Below, in pieces: positions 10,099 through 19,206 of a stretch of DNA of 64,000 nucleotides. The notes under the pieces are model-generated. The model saw nothing but the letters and a program-made list of their open reading frames with translations. It ran no database searches and was not told the DNA's origin. The stretch's first letter is position 1. Each line of letters begins with the position of its first letter. Source of the stretch: JANYCO01 sp035535995. GTDB lineage: Bacteria > Bacteroidota > Bacteroidia > Cytophagales > Cytophagaceae. The stretch covers positions 310,001 to 374,000 of the forward strand of contig DATLOZ010000005.1 in NCBI GenBank assembly GCA_035535995.1, given 5' to 3'. A program made the position numbers and the translations under genes.

Positions 10099-11022
10099 CA
10101 ATATTTGTTTTATTTTTTCAACCAGCGCTTCATTTATTTTACGATACGACTCAAATGTCCATCCTGCTATATGAGGCGTTAGCAATACTTTATCGGTGCT
10201 TTTCAAAAAATCAAAAGCTTCCTGTTGCTCCGGGGTTAATTGTTTGATCTTTTCATTTTCCAATACATCCAGGGCCGCGCCTCTTAATTTACCCGATTGG
10301 ATCGCTTTTACTAATTCCGACATTTTTGCAATCTCTCCTCTTGCTGTATTAATAAGCCATAGAGGCTTTTGGAAGGCATTCAAATAGTTGTAATCCACCA
10401 TATATTTTGTTTCCGGTGTAAGCGGAATATGTAAGGACAGTACATCGGCTTCCTTCTGCAGTTCATCCATAGAAGCCACCTGGGCGAATTCATCTCCATA
10501 ATTTTTTTTGTACTTATCGTACGCCAGTACTTTACAACCAAAGGAAGAAAGTCTTTTCGCCGTAGCTCTTCCCATATAACCATAGCCTATAATTCCTACC
10601 GTACGACCCATCAGTTCGTACCCACGATTCCCTTCACGATCCCATTTATTATTTCGTACTTCTTTGTCTGCCCGCAGTACATTGTTCATCAGACAAAGCA
10701 ACATGCCAATCGCTTGTTCGGCTACAGCGTCACGGTTTCCTTCGGGAGCATTTACTAGTTTTATATTTCTGCGTGTCAGTTCTTCTACATCCAGATTATC
10801 AAGTCCTGCTCCTGCTCTTCCGATGAATTGGAGCCTGGCTGCTTTTTCGATAATATCTTTTCCGAAAAAAACTTTGCTCCGGACTAAGATCCCTTCATAG
10901 TTTCCAATGACTTCGAGCAATTCTTCCTTAGTTATATCCGGTCTATAATCAGACTCCAGACCAATAGCACGAAGCAATTCCGTAATGGATTCATGCATAT
11001 CGTCGATGATGAGGACTTTCAT
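10093..11022 (-). CDS. NAD-dependent D-2-hydroxyacid dehydrogenase (phosphoglycerate dehydrogenase-like)
   Basis: 309 residues, the length of the short form without an ACT domain. The Rossmann glycine motif GYGYMG is at residues 146-151. The catalytic Arg is in NTARG (Arg228), the conserved acidic residue follows in LDVLENE (255-257), and the catalytic His is in LTPHIAGW (His284). The N-terminal region carries GRAGAGLDNLD and NAPEGN, typical of SerA-like enzymes. It would oxidise or reduce a 2-hydroxy/2-keto acid with NAD(H). 3-Phosphoglycerate (serine synthesis) is the likeliest substrate, but no serC or other pathway gene is adjacent, so this stays open. Confidence 0.88.
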   Translation of the reverse strand: MKVLIIDDMHESITELLRAIGLESDYRPDITKEELLEVIGNYEGILVRSKVFFGKDIIEKAARLQFIGRAGAGLDNLDVEELTRRNIKLVNAPEGNRDAVAEQAIGMLLCLMNNVLRADKEVRNNKWDREGNRGYELMGRTVGIIGYGYMGRATAKRLSSFGCKVLAYDKYKKNYGDEFAQVASMDELQKEADVLSLHIPLTPETKYMVDYNYLNAFQKPLWLINTARGEIAKMSELVKAIQSGKLRGAALDVLENEKIKQLTPEQQEAFDFLKSTDKVLLTPHIAGWTFESYRKINEALVEKIKQILI

Positions 11023-11047
11023 TTTTAATTGAAGTTATGAGTTTTAA

Positions 11048-11092
11048 GTTGTGAGTTTTGGGTTATAAATAATTTATAACTCAAAACTCAAC
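11048..11092. repeat. Intergenic palindrome, 'TTATGA/GTTGA' family
   Basis: Left arm 11048-11070 (GTTGTGAGTTTTGGGTTATA...) pairs imperfectly with 11072-11092 (ATTTATAACTCAAAACTCAAC). Outer parts continue to about 11027 and 11103. It lies downstream of mgtE and upstream of the dehydrogenase. Relatives occur at 18214, 23363, 25500 and 31911. Confidence 0.65.
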
Positions 11093-11103
11093 ATTCATAA
11101 TTT

Positions 11104-12456
11104 TTATATCGAATACAAATACCCTGCCACCGTAAAGTAAATAGCCAATCCCAACAAGTCATTCATCGTTGTGATGAACGGCCCAGAAGCCACAGCAGGA
11201 TTGATCCCGAAGCGGTCCAGGATAAGCGGGGTGATCGTTCCCATTAAAGAAGAAAGAATTACCACACTAAACAACGCAAGCGAAACTACGATCGAAAGTT
11301 TTATGTCTTGTCCGGTGAGATAATTAAATGCAAATACCAGCACTGCAATTGCCATTGCGTTGATAAGGGCTACTAGAAATCCTTTGCTCATCCTGTAAAA
11401 AGAAAAATCATTGAAGTAAGGATCCCGCGCGAGTGATTGTACAATGAGAGAAGATGCCTGAATTCCTACATTTCCTCCGGTAGCAGTGATAAGTGGAATA
11501 AAGAATGCCATCGCAGGGATCAGGCCAATAAAATGTTCGTACAACCCCAAGAATTTTGCACCTAGAATACCGCCCATCATTCCTACCAAAAGCCATGGAA
11601 GCCTTGATTTCGTAAGTGTCCAGACGGAGTCTTCTTCTTCTACCGAAGCAGTGATACCAGACATTGCCTGCATATTCATTTCGGCTTTCTCCGTGATCAC
11701 ATCCACTACGTCGTCAATCGTGATGCGGCCCAGGAGTTTGCCTTGATGGTTGATCACAGGCACGGCCACGAGGTCGTATTTTTTCATCAGGTCTGCTACG
11801 TCTTCGGCACTCATTGTGGCTTCTACCGAAATGAGATCATGCTCATAAATTTCAGAGATAAGTGTATTCTCTTCAGCGAGCAACATTTTTTTTACCGATA
11901 CACGTCCAAGCAGTTTATCATTATCGTCTACTACATAAACAGAAAAGATCTTCCCGATCTTTTTCGACTGGCCGCGCATTTCTTCCACGCATTTTTCTAC
12001 TGTCCAATTCAAGTTGGCACGAAGCAATTCTTTTTGCATCAAACCTCCCGCCGAATCTTCGTCGTAGTGAAGCAGGTCTTTGATGTCTTTTGCTTTTTCT
12101 TCGTCCTTATCCTCGATCAGTTCAATGATCGCTTCTGCATCTTCCTGTTCATTCAGGATATCGGCAGCATCGTCGGAAGGAATTTGTTTGATATATTCTG
12201 CAATCTCATCTGTACTGAAATGTTCGAGAAATTCGATCCGGTAACTTTCATCCAGTTCGTTAATAATATCCGCTTGTTCTTTATGATCAAAAATAGCAAA
12301 GATATATTTGGCCTCTTCAATCTCCATCTCATAGAGAATAGAGGCCACGTCCTGCGGTAGCAGCTCTTCTACCCTTCCTCTCACAAACTGTTCGTTTGCC
12401 GCAGCAATCGCTTCCTTGAGCTGATCTATATATTCCTGTGTTAGTTCAAAAGTCAT
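11104..12456 (-). CDS. mgtE: Magnesium transporter MgtE
   Basis: 450 residues, the standard length. The order is an acidic MgtE N domain (about 20-130, repeated helices such as EILFxHF-type EHFSTDEIAEYIKQ), two CBS domains (about 130-255; ISVEATMSAEDVADLM, GRITIDDVVDVI) and a five-helix membrane domain (about 280-450). The pore signature GGNVGIQASSLIVQSLARD and the GPFITTMNDLLG helix with its conserved Asp are both present. It should form a dimeric, Mg-gated inner-membrane channel. It is co-directional with rsmA upstream but separated by an 84-nt gap that contains a repeat arm. Confidence 0.96.
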   Translation of the reverse strand: MTFELTQEYIDQLKEAIAAANEQFVRGRVEELLPQDVASILYEMEIEEAKYIFAIFDHKEQADIINELDESYRIEFLEHFSTDEIAEYIKQIPSDDAADILNEQEDAEAIIELIEDKDEEKAKDIKDLLHYDEDSAGGLMQKELLRANLNWTVEKCVEEMRGQSKKIGKIFSVYVVDDNDKLLGRVSVKKMLLAEENTLISEIYEHDLISVEATMSAEDVADLMKKYDLVAVPVINHQGKLLGRITIDDVVDVITEKAEMNMQAMSGITASVEEEDSVWTLTKSRLPWLLVGMMGGILGAKFLGLYEHFIGLIPAMAFFIPLITATGGNVGIQASSLIVQSLARDPYFNDFSFYRMSKGFLVALINAMAIAVLVFAFNYLTGQDIKLSIVVSLALFSVVILSSLMGTITPLILDRFGINPAVASGPFITTMNDLLGLAIYFTVAGYLYSI

Positions 12457-12466
12457 TTTTTATCAA

Positions 12467-12499
12467 TTTGATGATTTGATAATTTGAAGGTTTGATAAT
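12467..12499. repeat. Single-arm repeat, 'TTTGATGATTTGA' family
   Basis: A degenerate direct repetition of TTTGAt/aATTTGA units in the rsmA-mgtE gap. The complementary arm is only vestigial (ATCATCAA near 12516-12523), so this looks like half of the palindrome seen at 10060. Confidence 0.45.
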
Positions 12500-12540
12500 G
12501 AAAATAAGTCATTTAAAAATCATCAACTCTTCATATGAGT

Positions 12541-13326
12541 CTATCGTCCCTCTGTTTGAATTCTCGTAGTTAGTTCAATAAAGTCATTAACAGAAAGCTG
12601 TTCTGCACGTTTGTCGAAAATAGGCTCGGCCATCATCTCAGCAGGTAAATTAAAGCTTTTGAGACAATTTCTCAAGGTCTTACGCCGGGTGGAAAAACTT
12701 TGTTTTACTACTTTAAAAAACAGCTTTTCATCGCAAGGCAGTTGTCCGCGATTGTTTCTTCTCAGGCGGATCACTCCGGATTTTACTTTGGGAGGCGGAG
12801 TGAATACATGTTCGTGTACAGTAAAAAGGTATTCGATATCATAAAAAGCCTGAAGCAACACACTCAAGATCCCATAGGTTTTATTTCCATGTTTGGCAGC
12901 CATGCGTTCGGCTACTTCTTTCTGGATCATCCCTACTGATTCAGGGATCTGATCGCGGTATTCAAGGATCTTGAAAAAAATTTGAGAGGAAATATTGTAA
13001 GGAAAATTTCCGATCACGGCGAATTTATCTTTAAAAATATCTTCCAGTTTTAAGCGTAAAAAATCTCCTTCGATGATCCTGTTTTCGAGCTGTTGGGTGT
13101 AATTTTTTTTCAGATATTGAATCGATTCACGATCGATCTCTACTACCCACGTAGTATAGTCTTCTTTCTTTGTAAGAAACTGCGTCAATACTCCCATACC
13201 CGGCCCTACTTCCAGCACGTCCCGGTACTTGCCTTCAGGAGTAAGGGATTCCACGATCTTCTCGGCGATGTGTTGGTCGTTGAGAAAATGTTGTCCCAGG
13301 TGTTTCTTTGCTCTTACCTTTTCCAA
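12541..13326 (-). CDS. rsmA: 16S rRNA (adenine(1518)-N6/adenine(1519)-N6)-dimethyltransferase
   Basis: 261 residues, normal for KsgA/RsmA. The N-terminal KAKKHLGQHFL-type motif (here RAKKHLGQHFLND) is followed by the SAM-binding loop VLEVGPGMGVLT, the acidic end of strand 2 (VVEIDRES) and the catalytic GNFPYNISSQI (N-x-P-Y). The C-terminal helical domain ends normally. The enzyme dimethylates two adjacent adenines at the 3' end of 16S rRNA late in 30S assembly. It is divergent from the PfkB-family kinase gene and first in the mgtE/dehydrogenase series. Confidence 0.97.
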   Translation of the reverse strand: MEKVRAKKHLGQHFLNDQHIAEKIVESLTPEGKYRDVLEVGPGMGVLTQFLTKKEDYTTWVVEIDRESIQYLKKNYTQQLENRIIEGDFLRLKLEDIFKDKFAVIGNFPYNISSQIFFKILEYRDQIPESVGMIQKEVAERMAAKHGNKTYGILSVLLQAFYDIEYLFTVHEHVFTPPPKVKSGVIRLRRNNRGQLPCDEKLFFKVVKQSFSTRRKTLRNCLKSFNLPAEMMAEPIFDKRAEQLSVNDFIELTTRIQTEGR

Positions 13327-13382
13327 TGTAATGTTTTGTGCTATTTAAGTGTTTACCTTTCTCTTTCAAAAGGTATCTATAT

Positions 13383-13390
13383 CAAAAGTA
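13383..13390 (-). promoter_or_regulatory. Possible -7 box of rsmA
   Basis: On the minus strand this reads TACTTTTG, an exact fit to TAnnTTTG, 57 nt before the rsmA start. No convincing -33 TTG at 19-21 nt was found. Confidence 0.4.
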
Positions 13391-13479
13391 AGAAATTACA
13401 AAGACAACCAGATGAATAAGATAATATTTATAGCATAAAAGAATTTTTAGTTTAATGGTAAGTAATAAGGTTTAGGTTT

Positions 13480-13515
13480 AGCAGTTCCGACGTATGTCGG
13501 AACTGCTTTTTTTTT
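13480..13515 (+). terminator. Strong orphan intrinsic terminator between divergent genes
   Basis: A perfect 12-bp stem (AGCAGTTCCGAC / GTCGGAACTGCT, arms 13480-13491 and 13496-13507) with a 4-nt loop is followed by a T-run of about 9. It lies between divergently transcribed rsmA and the kinase gene, so no visible CDS ends here. An untranslated RNA starting within 13330-13480 is the simplest explanation. Confidence 0.8.
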
Positions 13516-13573
13516 GGGGTAAATTGTTTAGATTTGTTGGTCAAACTATATCGTAAAACCCAGTTATAGAAGA

Positions 13574-14509
13574 ATGAAAAGTATTTACACCCTTACACTT
13601 AGTCCTGCGCTTGATAAAAGTACCTCTGTAGAGCATGTAGTGCCTGAGCACAAGCTTCGTTGCGAAGAGGCAAAGTTTGAAGCCGGAGGCGGAGGAATCA
13701 ATGTTTCCAGGGCAATCAAAAAAGTAGGTGGTGATTCTGTAGCAGTATATACAAAAGGCGGCCCTACAGGAGACCTTCTTCAAAAACTGCTTAACCTCGA
13801 ACAAATTAACCAGGTGCCAGTGGAATGTAAAAACTGGACAAGAGAAAATTTTGTAGTAGTAGAAACATCCAGCAACCAGCAATTCCGTTTTGGAATGCCA
13901 GGTCCGGCGTTGGAAGAAGACGAATGGAAGCAATGTCTTGAGATCCTCTCCAATCCCTCCAGACAAATTGATTATATCGTAGCAAGCGGAAGTGTACCAG
14001 ATGGAGTGCCACAGGATTTTTACAGACAACTTTCCGCAATTGCCAAAAAAAAGAAAGCAAAACTCATTCTGGACTCTTCCGGTAATGCTTTGAAGGAAGC
14101 ACTACAGGAAGGCATTTACCTACTAAAACCGAATACCAAGGAATTAGGAGAACTTGTAGGCCGTGAATTGAATACAGTAAAAGAACAAGAAGAAGCCGCC
14201 AAGGAGGTCATCCGCACTTACGATGTACAATTGCTCGTAGTTTCTATGGGGCCTTCAGGAGCAATGATCGTATCGAAAGATGAGACCTATCATGTCTCTG
14301 CTCCTTCTATCAAAAAGCGTAGCACCGTAGGCGCTGGCGATAGTATGGTGGCAGGATTGGTATTGAGCCTTTCCAATGGCAACAGCATTCTCGATGCGCT
14401 CCGCTATGGCATCGCCTGCGGTACTGCCGCTACGATGAATACAGGAACCGAACTTTGCCGCAAAGAAGATGTAGAGGAGCTGTTTGACTGGATGAAGAAA
14501 AACGGATAA
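13574..14509 (+). CDS. PfkB-family sugar-phosphate kinase (1-phosphofructokinase / 6-phosphofructokinase-like)
   Basis: 311 residues of the ribokinase fold. The N-terminus TLSPALDKST and the glycine-rich AGGGGINVSRAI fit the 1-phosphofructokinase / PfkB / tagatose-6-phosphate kinase subfamily. The nucleotide-binding and catalytic C-terminal signature is VGAGDSMVAG, with the catalytic Asp, followed by GIACGTAATM. It would phosphorylate a fructose or tagatose phosphate in the cytoplasm. Substrate choice between F6P and F1P cannot be settled here; there is no PTS or fru operon nearby, which favours a stand-alone PfkB-type role. A perfect palindrome follows the gene. Confidence 0.87.
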   Translation: MKSIYTLTLSPALDKSTSVEHVVPEHKLRCEEAKFEAGGGGINVSRAIKKVGGDSVAVYTKGGPTGDLLQKLLNLEQINQVPVECKNWTRENFVVVETSSNQQFRFGMPGPALEEDEWKQCLEILSNPSRQIDYIVASGSVPDGVPQDFYRQLSAIAKKKKAKLILDSSGNALKEALQEGIYLLKPNTKELGELVGRELNTVKEQEEAAKEVIRTYDVQLLVVSMGPSGAMIVSKDETYHVSAPSIKKRSTVGAGDSMVAGLVLSLSNGNSILDALRYGIACGTAATMNTGTELCRKEDVEELFDWMKKNG

Positions 14510-14534
14510 TATTTATTAGAGTATAAATAGCAGT

Positions 14535-14600
14535 AGGTCAGCAAGAGCAACAGCAAGAGTAATAATTTCTCAATACTCTTGCTGTTGCTCTTGCTGACCT
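14535..14600. repeat. Perfect 27-bp palindrome, 'GCAAGAGCAACAGCAAGAG' family
   Basis: Arms 14535-14561 and 14574-14600 are perfect inverted copies containing GCAAGAGCAACAGCAAGAGT, with a 12-nt loop. A rearranged copy is at 22277-22335 and a single arm at 61396-61416. It may stop transcription from the kinase gene, although no T-run follows. The rest of the 250-nt gap is A+T-rich with no further gene. Confidence 0.75.
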
Positions 14601-14758
14601 TTCTCTGAATATCCATCCAAAAATATTTTTTAATAAAAAACGCTTGCCGGAAACACTGAGCTATTTAGCACCCTGCTTTAGGCCGAATTAACCTAAATTA
14701 AAAACTAAAATTTCAGAAATATTTCATATATTCAATTTGAAATAAAAGTAGCTCTACT

Positions 14759-16498
14759 ATGCCACTAACCCCTTATTCAGGAACATTAGGAAAAAAGGCA
14801 GCTGCTCATCTTTTAAGGCGCGCCACATTTGGTGCCAATAAAACGGAAATCGACACTTTTTCCGGCCTTGATGCCGCTACCGCTGTTGGCCAACTCTTTC
14901 AGGCCAGTCCTCTACCCCAACCACCCGTACTTCCAGGAGGCGCCACCTGGGTTACCCAGACGCCTGCCGTAGGCGAAGACGAAAACATGCAACAACACTA
15001 CCTGATCTGCTGGTGGCTTGGCGTGATGCTCAACTCAGGTGTTTCTTCTTCTGACAAACTTGCTTATAGCACAAGGGAAAAAGTTACCTTTCTGCTTCAT
15101 ACATTACTTACCACTATCCAGCAAACAGTCAACAACAGCCGCTCTCTTTATTTTCAAAATACGCTTTTAAGAAAATTTGCCTTCGACGGCTCGGCAGATC
15201 CTAAGCTTACGTTTCGCGAGCTCACCAAAAAGATCTCCATCGACAACGCCATGGTGGCGCTGCTTGACGGACGACTGAATGTAAAAGGAAATCCAAACGA
15301 GAACTATGCACGCGAGCTGTTTGAGCTTTTTACCATTGGCAAAGGACTGAACGATGAAATTCCTGCTACGGGTGTACAGGGAGATTATTATTACTATACC
15401 GAACAAGATGTGCAGGCTTCGGCCAAAGTTTTATCCGGATGGGATGTAGACGAAACGTTTAGCACCATCGATGCGGATACTTTGATCCCGAGAGCAAAAG
15501 TAAAATCGGCCACAGCCGGCGGGCCTCCGAATCAGCACGATAATACGGTGAAACAATTCAGCGCACGCTTTGGCAATGCTACCATTACCCCTAATCCTTC
15601 GCTTCTAAACGGCGGTCTGCCTACTGAAGCCAGCATGATCGATGAGATCGGACAGCTGATCGATATGATCTACAGCCAGACGGAAACACATAAAAATATT
15701 TGTCGTAAGCTCTATCGCTTCTATGTATATCACGACATCACTACGACCATCGATACTACGATCATTGCCGATATGGTCACCACTTTTACGACCAATAATT
15801 TTAAGCTCGAACCTGTGATCCGTGAGCTGTTGCAAAGTCAGCATTTCTACGATTCTGCCGACGCCACGGTCGACAATGATAACTTCGGAGCCATTATAAA
15901 ATCGCCACTCCAGCTTGTAGGCGAAACGTTGAATTTCTTTGAATACCAATTACCCGATTACAGCACGCAATCTTCCTCGTTCTATATGAAAGCAGACAAC
16001 CTACTGTCTGCCGTGATCAATCAAGGATTAGACCTTATGAATCCCTTTGATGTCGCGGGCTACGAGGCTTATCATCAATTCCCGCTTTATCACCGCATGT
16101 GGATCAATACCAATGCGCTTACGCAACGGTACAAATTTATTTTTGATACCATGACCACGGTAAACATGGATCCGGATAATGTTACGATAGATCTGCTGCC
16201 TTTTATGCAAGCGCGTTTTTCCGGCACTGCTCCCGATCCGGATGCCTTCATCCGTGAGCTCGCTACTTATTTACTGCCCTTGTCTGCCGAAACCACAGAG
16301 CTTACTACCGCAAGACTAGACTGGTTCAAATCACAATTATTCAAACTCGGTCAGGCGCTGCCACAAGGGCCTCTTGCCTTCTGGCAATTCAGCTGGGCCA
16401 ATGCCAATACAATTCCTGCAAGCGGAGAAGACACTCGTGGAATGCTCCAAGACCTTATCAATGCGATGTTGCAGACACCGGAATATCAATTAGGTTAA
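14759..16498 (+). CDS. DUF1800 family protein
   Basis: 579 residues. The start HLLRRATFGANKTEID and the middle signature NENYARELFELFTIGKG are diagnostic of DUF1800, a family of unknown chemistry that is almost always encoded next to a DUF1501 protein, as here (18 nt downstream). No signal peptide is evident, and no catalytic residues can be claimed. The pair is widespread in Bacteroidota, Planctomycetota and some Proteobacteria. A role with the exported DUF1501 partner is inferred from this constant neighbourhood. Confidence 0.9.
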   Translation: MPLTPYSGTLGKKAAAHLLRRATFGANKTEIDTFSGLDAATAVGQLFQASPLPQPPVLPGGATWVTQTPAVGEDENMQQHYLICWWLGVMLNSGVSSSDKLAYSTREKVTFLLHTLLTTIQQTVNNSRSLYFQNTLLRKFAFDGSADPKLTFRELTKKISIDNAMVALLDGRLNVKGNPNENYARELFELFTIGKGLNDEIPATGVQGDYYYYTEQDVQASAKVLSGWDVDETFSTIDADTLIPRAKVKSATAGGPPNQHDNTVKQFSARFGNATITPNPSLLNGGLPTEASMIDEIGQLIDMIYSQTETHKNICRKLYRFYVYHDITTTIDTTIIADMVTTFTTNNFKLEPVIRELLQSQHFYDSADATVDNDNFGAIIKSPLQLVGETLNFFEYQLPDYSTQSSSFYMKADNLLSAVINQGLDLMNPFDVAGYEAYHQFPLYHRMWINTNALTQRYKFIFDTMTTVNMDPDNVTIDLLPFMQARFSGTAPDPDAFIRELATYLLPLSAETTELTTARLDWFKSQLFKLGQALPQGPLAFWQFSWANANTIPASGEDTRGMLQDLINAMLQTPEYQLG

Positions 16499-16516
16499 CA
16501 CCAGATCTTTGTTGAC

Positions 16517-18211
16517 ATGAAAAGAAGAGACTTTATCAAGAACGCTGCCCTCGCCGGCACCGCGCCTTTTGTGCTAAACGGCATTCCTTTCAAGCTGATG
16601 GCCGGCAATATGGATTTGCAAAAAATGGCCGCCGCTTGTCCCAACGACCGTGTACTCGTGATCCTTCAACTTCATGGAGGAAACGACGGACTGAACGCTG
16701 TGATCCCTGTAGCCGATTACGACAAATACCAAAACGTAAGAGCCAATATTGCGATCCCTGAAAATGGATCCAGGGGGTTTATCAAACTTGACAGCACGCT
16801 GGCTACCAACAAGCAGGTAGGCCTTCACCCGGATATGATCGGGATGAAAGCGCTGTATGATCAAGGCAAACTCGCGATTGTACAGGGAATCTCTTATGAA
16901 AATCACAACCAGTCGCACTTCAGAGGAAGAGACATCATGTTCATGGGTGGCGGCGCCTACGACTATCTCGACTCCGGCTGGGTAGGACGATACCTGAAAG
17001 ATAAATTTGCACCGCAGATCTATCCGCAGGATTTCCCCAATGCAGACATGCAAGATCCACTAGCATTAGAGTTTGGAAACGAACTTTCGCTGATCTTTCA
17101 CCAAGGACAAAATATTCCTACTTCCATTTCCATTTATAATCCCCAACAATTTTTCGATCTCGTAGAAGAGCTTCCGGGCTTCGACGATGTGCAAGGCCTT
17201 GACCCAAGAGGACTGCCGCCTACAGGATTGGAAAATTCTCCTTACGGAAAAGAGTTGGACTGGATTCTTGGTCTGGAAGAAAAAACCGACGACTACGACG
17301 ATCGTCTTCTGCAAGTGTATCAAGCAGGGAAAGCAATGGATCCACATATTGCCTATCCTCAAACCTATCCACTCTCCGCACCTGCGAGGTTTAGAAGCAA
17401 TCCTCTTTCTGCACAATTACAGATCATTGCCAATATGATTCACGGAGGCTGTAAAACCAAAGTGTATCTGATTCGATTAGGAGGCTTTGATACGCATGCC
17501 GATCAGGTAGTAGCAAACGAACCTACTATGGGCGTACACGCTGCGCTGTTGTATCATATTTCCTCTGCCATGAAAGCATTCCAGGACGATCTGCAGGCGC
17601 GTAGTATTGAAGATCGAGTGATGTCAGTAACTATTTCAGAATTTGGAAGAAGAATTCACTCTAATGGAAGTTACGGTACCGACCATGGAATCGGCGCTCC
17701 TTTGTTTGTTTTCGGGAAAGGTGTAATCCCCGGATTGTTGGGCGTGACGCCCAACCTGGACGATGAGAATGTAGCCATGCAATACGATTACCGACAGGTC
17801 TACGCCACCATCATGAAAGAATGGATGTGTGTAGATCCGGTCTTGGTAGACTCCCTCAGTGGAATCTTTAATGGAGACTACCTGGGCCGAGGCTCTACGC
17901 TGCCGCTTGTGAATGGTAATCTGACCGGAGTAAATGAATTTATTAACAGTCGTTTCAGACTCAATAATTGTTATCCGAATCCGGCGACTTCTTATACCAG
18001 TTTCCAATTCTACATCAATTCAGAAGCAGACGTAGAATTAAAGATCACAGACCTTCAAGGCAGAGATCTGAAGATCGTACTGAAACAAACAATGTCTGCC
18101 GGAGAACACCAGGTGTCAACAGACTTGCGTGATCTGAAACCCGGATATTATATTTATACGATCAAGGCAGGTGTACTGTCGGATTCGAAACAGTTTGAAA
18201 TTGCGAGATAA
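16517..18211 (+). CDS. DUF1501 protein with twin-arginine-type leader and T9SS type A tail
   Basis: 564 residues. The leader MKRRDFIKNAALAG looks like a Tat signal (R-R-D-F-I-K). The DUF1501 body has LHGGNDGLNAVIPV, HNQSHFRGRDI, LGGFDTHADQ and SEFGRRIHSNGSYGTDHG, the Asp/His-rich pattern of the alkaline-phosphatase/sulfatase-like superfamily. The last ~80 residues (NCYPNPATSYTSF ... LKPGYYIYTIKAG ... KQFEIAR) are a T9SS type A sorting domain. The protein would therefore fold in the cytoplasm, cross by Tat, then leave via T9SS. It follows the DUF1800 gene by 18 nt and precedes a beta-barrel/lipoprotein pair. Confidence 0.9.
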   Translation: MKRRDFIKNAALAGTAPFVLNGIPFKLMAGNMDLQKMAAACPNDRVLVILQLHGGNDGLNAVIPVADYDKYQNVRANIAIPENGSRGFIKLDSTLATNKQVGLHPDMIGMKALYDQGKLAIVQGISYENHNQSHFRGRDIMFMGGGAYDYLDSGWVGRYLKDKFAPQIYPQDFPNADMQDPLALEFGNELSLIFHQGQNIPTSISIYNPQQFFDLVEELPGFDDVQGLDPRGLPPTGLENSPYGKELDWILGLEEKTDDYDDRLLQVYQAGKAMDPHIAYPQTYPLSAPARFRSNPLSAQLQIIANMIHGGCKTKVYLIRLGGFDTHADQVVANEPTMGVHAALLYHISSAMKAFQDDLQARSIEDRVMSVTISEFGRRIHSNGSYGTDHGIGAPLFVFGKGVIPGLLGVTPNLDDENVAMQYDYRQVYATIMKEWMCVDPVLVDSLSGIFNGDYLGRGSTLPLVNGNLTGVNEFINSRFRLNNCYPNPATSYTSFQFYINSEADVELKITDLQGRDLKIVLKQTMSAGEHQVSTDLRDLKPGYYIYTIKAGVLSDSKQFEIAR

Positions 18212-18213
18212 AA

Positions 18214-18276
18214 TTATGAATGTTGAATTATGAATTATGAGTAAAAAAAAATCAATTCATAATTCAACATTCATAA
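18214..18276. repeat. Intergenic palindrome, 'TTATGAATGTTGAATTATGAA' family
   Basis: Perfect 21-bp arms at 18214-18234 and 18256-18276 with a 21-nt loop, starting right after the DUF1501 stop codon. This is the cleanest member of the family. Confidence 0.8.
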
Positions 18277-18314
18277 CTCATAACTACTAAACCCTACTTT
18301 TAAAACAACAGCAA

Positions 18315-19196
18315 ATGAATAATTTTAAAAGAGTACTTACGATCGCATTCTCATGCTTCGTTCTGACTCATGTGGCGTATGCGCAGCCTAACAAGCGGCA
18401 GAAAGGCCGGAGCGGATCTTACCGCGATCCCTTTCTTAATACCCAATGGTGGATCGGCATCAAAGCCGGCGCCAATCTTACCAAAGCAAAACCGACAGAC
18501 CGCTACTCTACATTCAATTCTACCGTTGATCCGTCCACCAATGAGTACGATAAAAAATATCAAAACTTTAACAAGCTTGGTGGCCAGGCGGGAATTGAAA
18601 TTACTTTTTACCGTCAGGGTTTTAGCCTCAGCTTCCAGCCAAATTACCGGCGCATGTCGTTCGTGTATACCAACGAATACAACTGGCAAGACGCTTCCAA
18701 CGCAACGTATAGCTTTTCTTCACACTACAAAGCGATACAAAAATTAGATTACTTCGAACTTCCTCTGTTAGGAAGGTATGAACCTTTCAAAACAAGACTA
18801 AGACCATTTGTACAGGTTGGAGTTTTTTATGCAATTCTAAACAATGCCTATAAAGCCACTGAAATAAAAGTAACCGACAATGCCAGTGGCTCTGTGAATG
18901 AATACACCGATCAAAACATTACAGTAGGCGCCAAAGATCTTTTCATCAAGACAAATCTCGGGTGGATCGTCGGTGCTGGATTCAGTTATCCTGTCGGAAA
19001 CGTGCGGTTGGCGCTGGATATAAGCTATCGGCGCACTACCAACAATATCACCAGCGCTGCCAATCGTTTTTCAAACGACCGCCTCACCGGCTCGGGAGAT
19101 GTGATGGACGATCTTAAGCTTCGCAATCTTTCTGCTTCTGTTTCTATTTTAATTCCTCTACGTTTCATCATGAAAGGCAGCTTTAAGGCCGAATAA
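18315..19196 (+). CDS. Outer-membrane beta-barrel protein (porin/PorT-like)
   Basis: 293 residues with a Sec signal peptide (about 1-23, ending VAYAQ). After a basic linker it shows alternating amphipathic strands with typical barrel phrases: WWIGIKAGANLTKA, GGQAGIEITFYRQGFSLSFQP, YFELPLLGRYE, RPFVQVGVFYAIL, and LGWIVGAGFSYP followed by RLALDISYRR. This matches the PorT/OmpW-like 'outer membrane beta-barrel' domain with about eight strands. It ends 4-10 nt before the next lipoprotein gene, so the two are probably co-expressed. Confidence 0.82.
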   Translation: MNNFKRVLTIAFSCFVLTHVAYAQPNKRQKGRSGSYRDPFLNTQWWIGIKAGANLTKAKPTDRYSTFNSTVDPSTNEYDKKYQNFNKLGGQAGIEITFYRQGFSLSFQPNYRRMSFVYTNEYNWQDASNATYSFSSHYKAIQKLDYFELPLLGRYEPFKTRLRPFVQVGVFYAILNNAYKATEIKVTDNASGSVNEYTDQNITVGAKDLFIKTNLGWIVGAGFSYPVGNVRLALDISYRRTTNNITSAANRFSNDRLTGSGDVMDDLKLRNLSASVSILIPLRFIMKGSFKAE

Positions 19197-19206
19197 AAAT
19201 ATGACC

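Noticed and set aside
11743..12360. 205-codon open frame antisense to mgtE
   Set aside because: It lies entirely within the well-supported mgtE coding region. The composition is rich in Phe and Cys as expected of an antisense shadow, with no domain pattern.
14404..14616. 70-codon minus frame at the end of the kinase gene
   Set aside because: Its leucine run is the translated arm of the GCAAGA palindrome, and the rest is antisense to the kinase.
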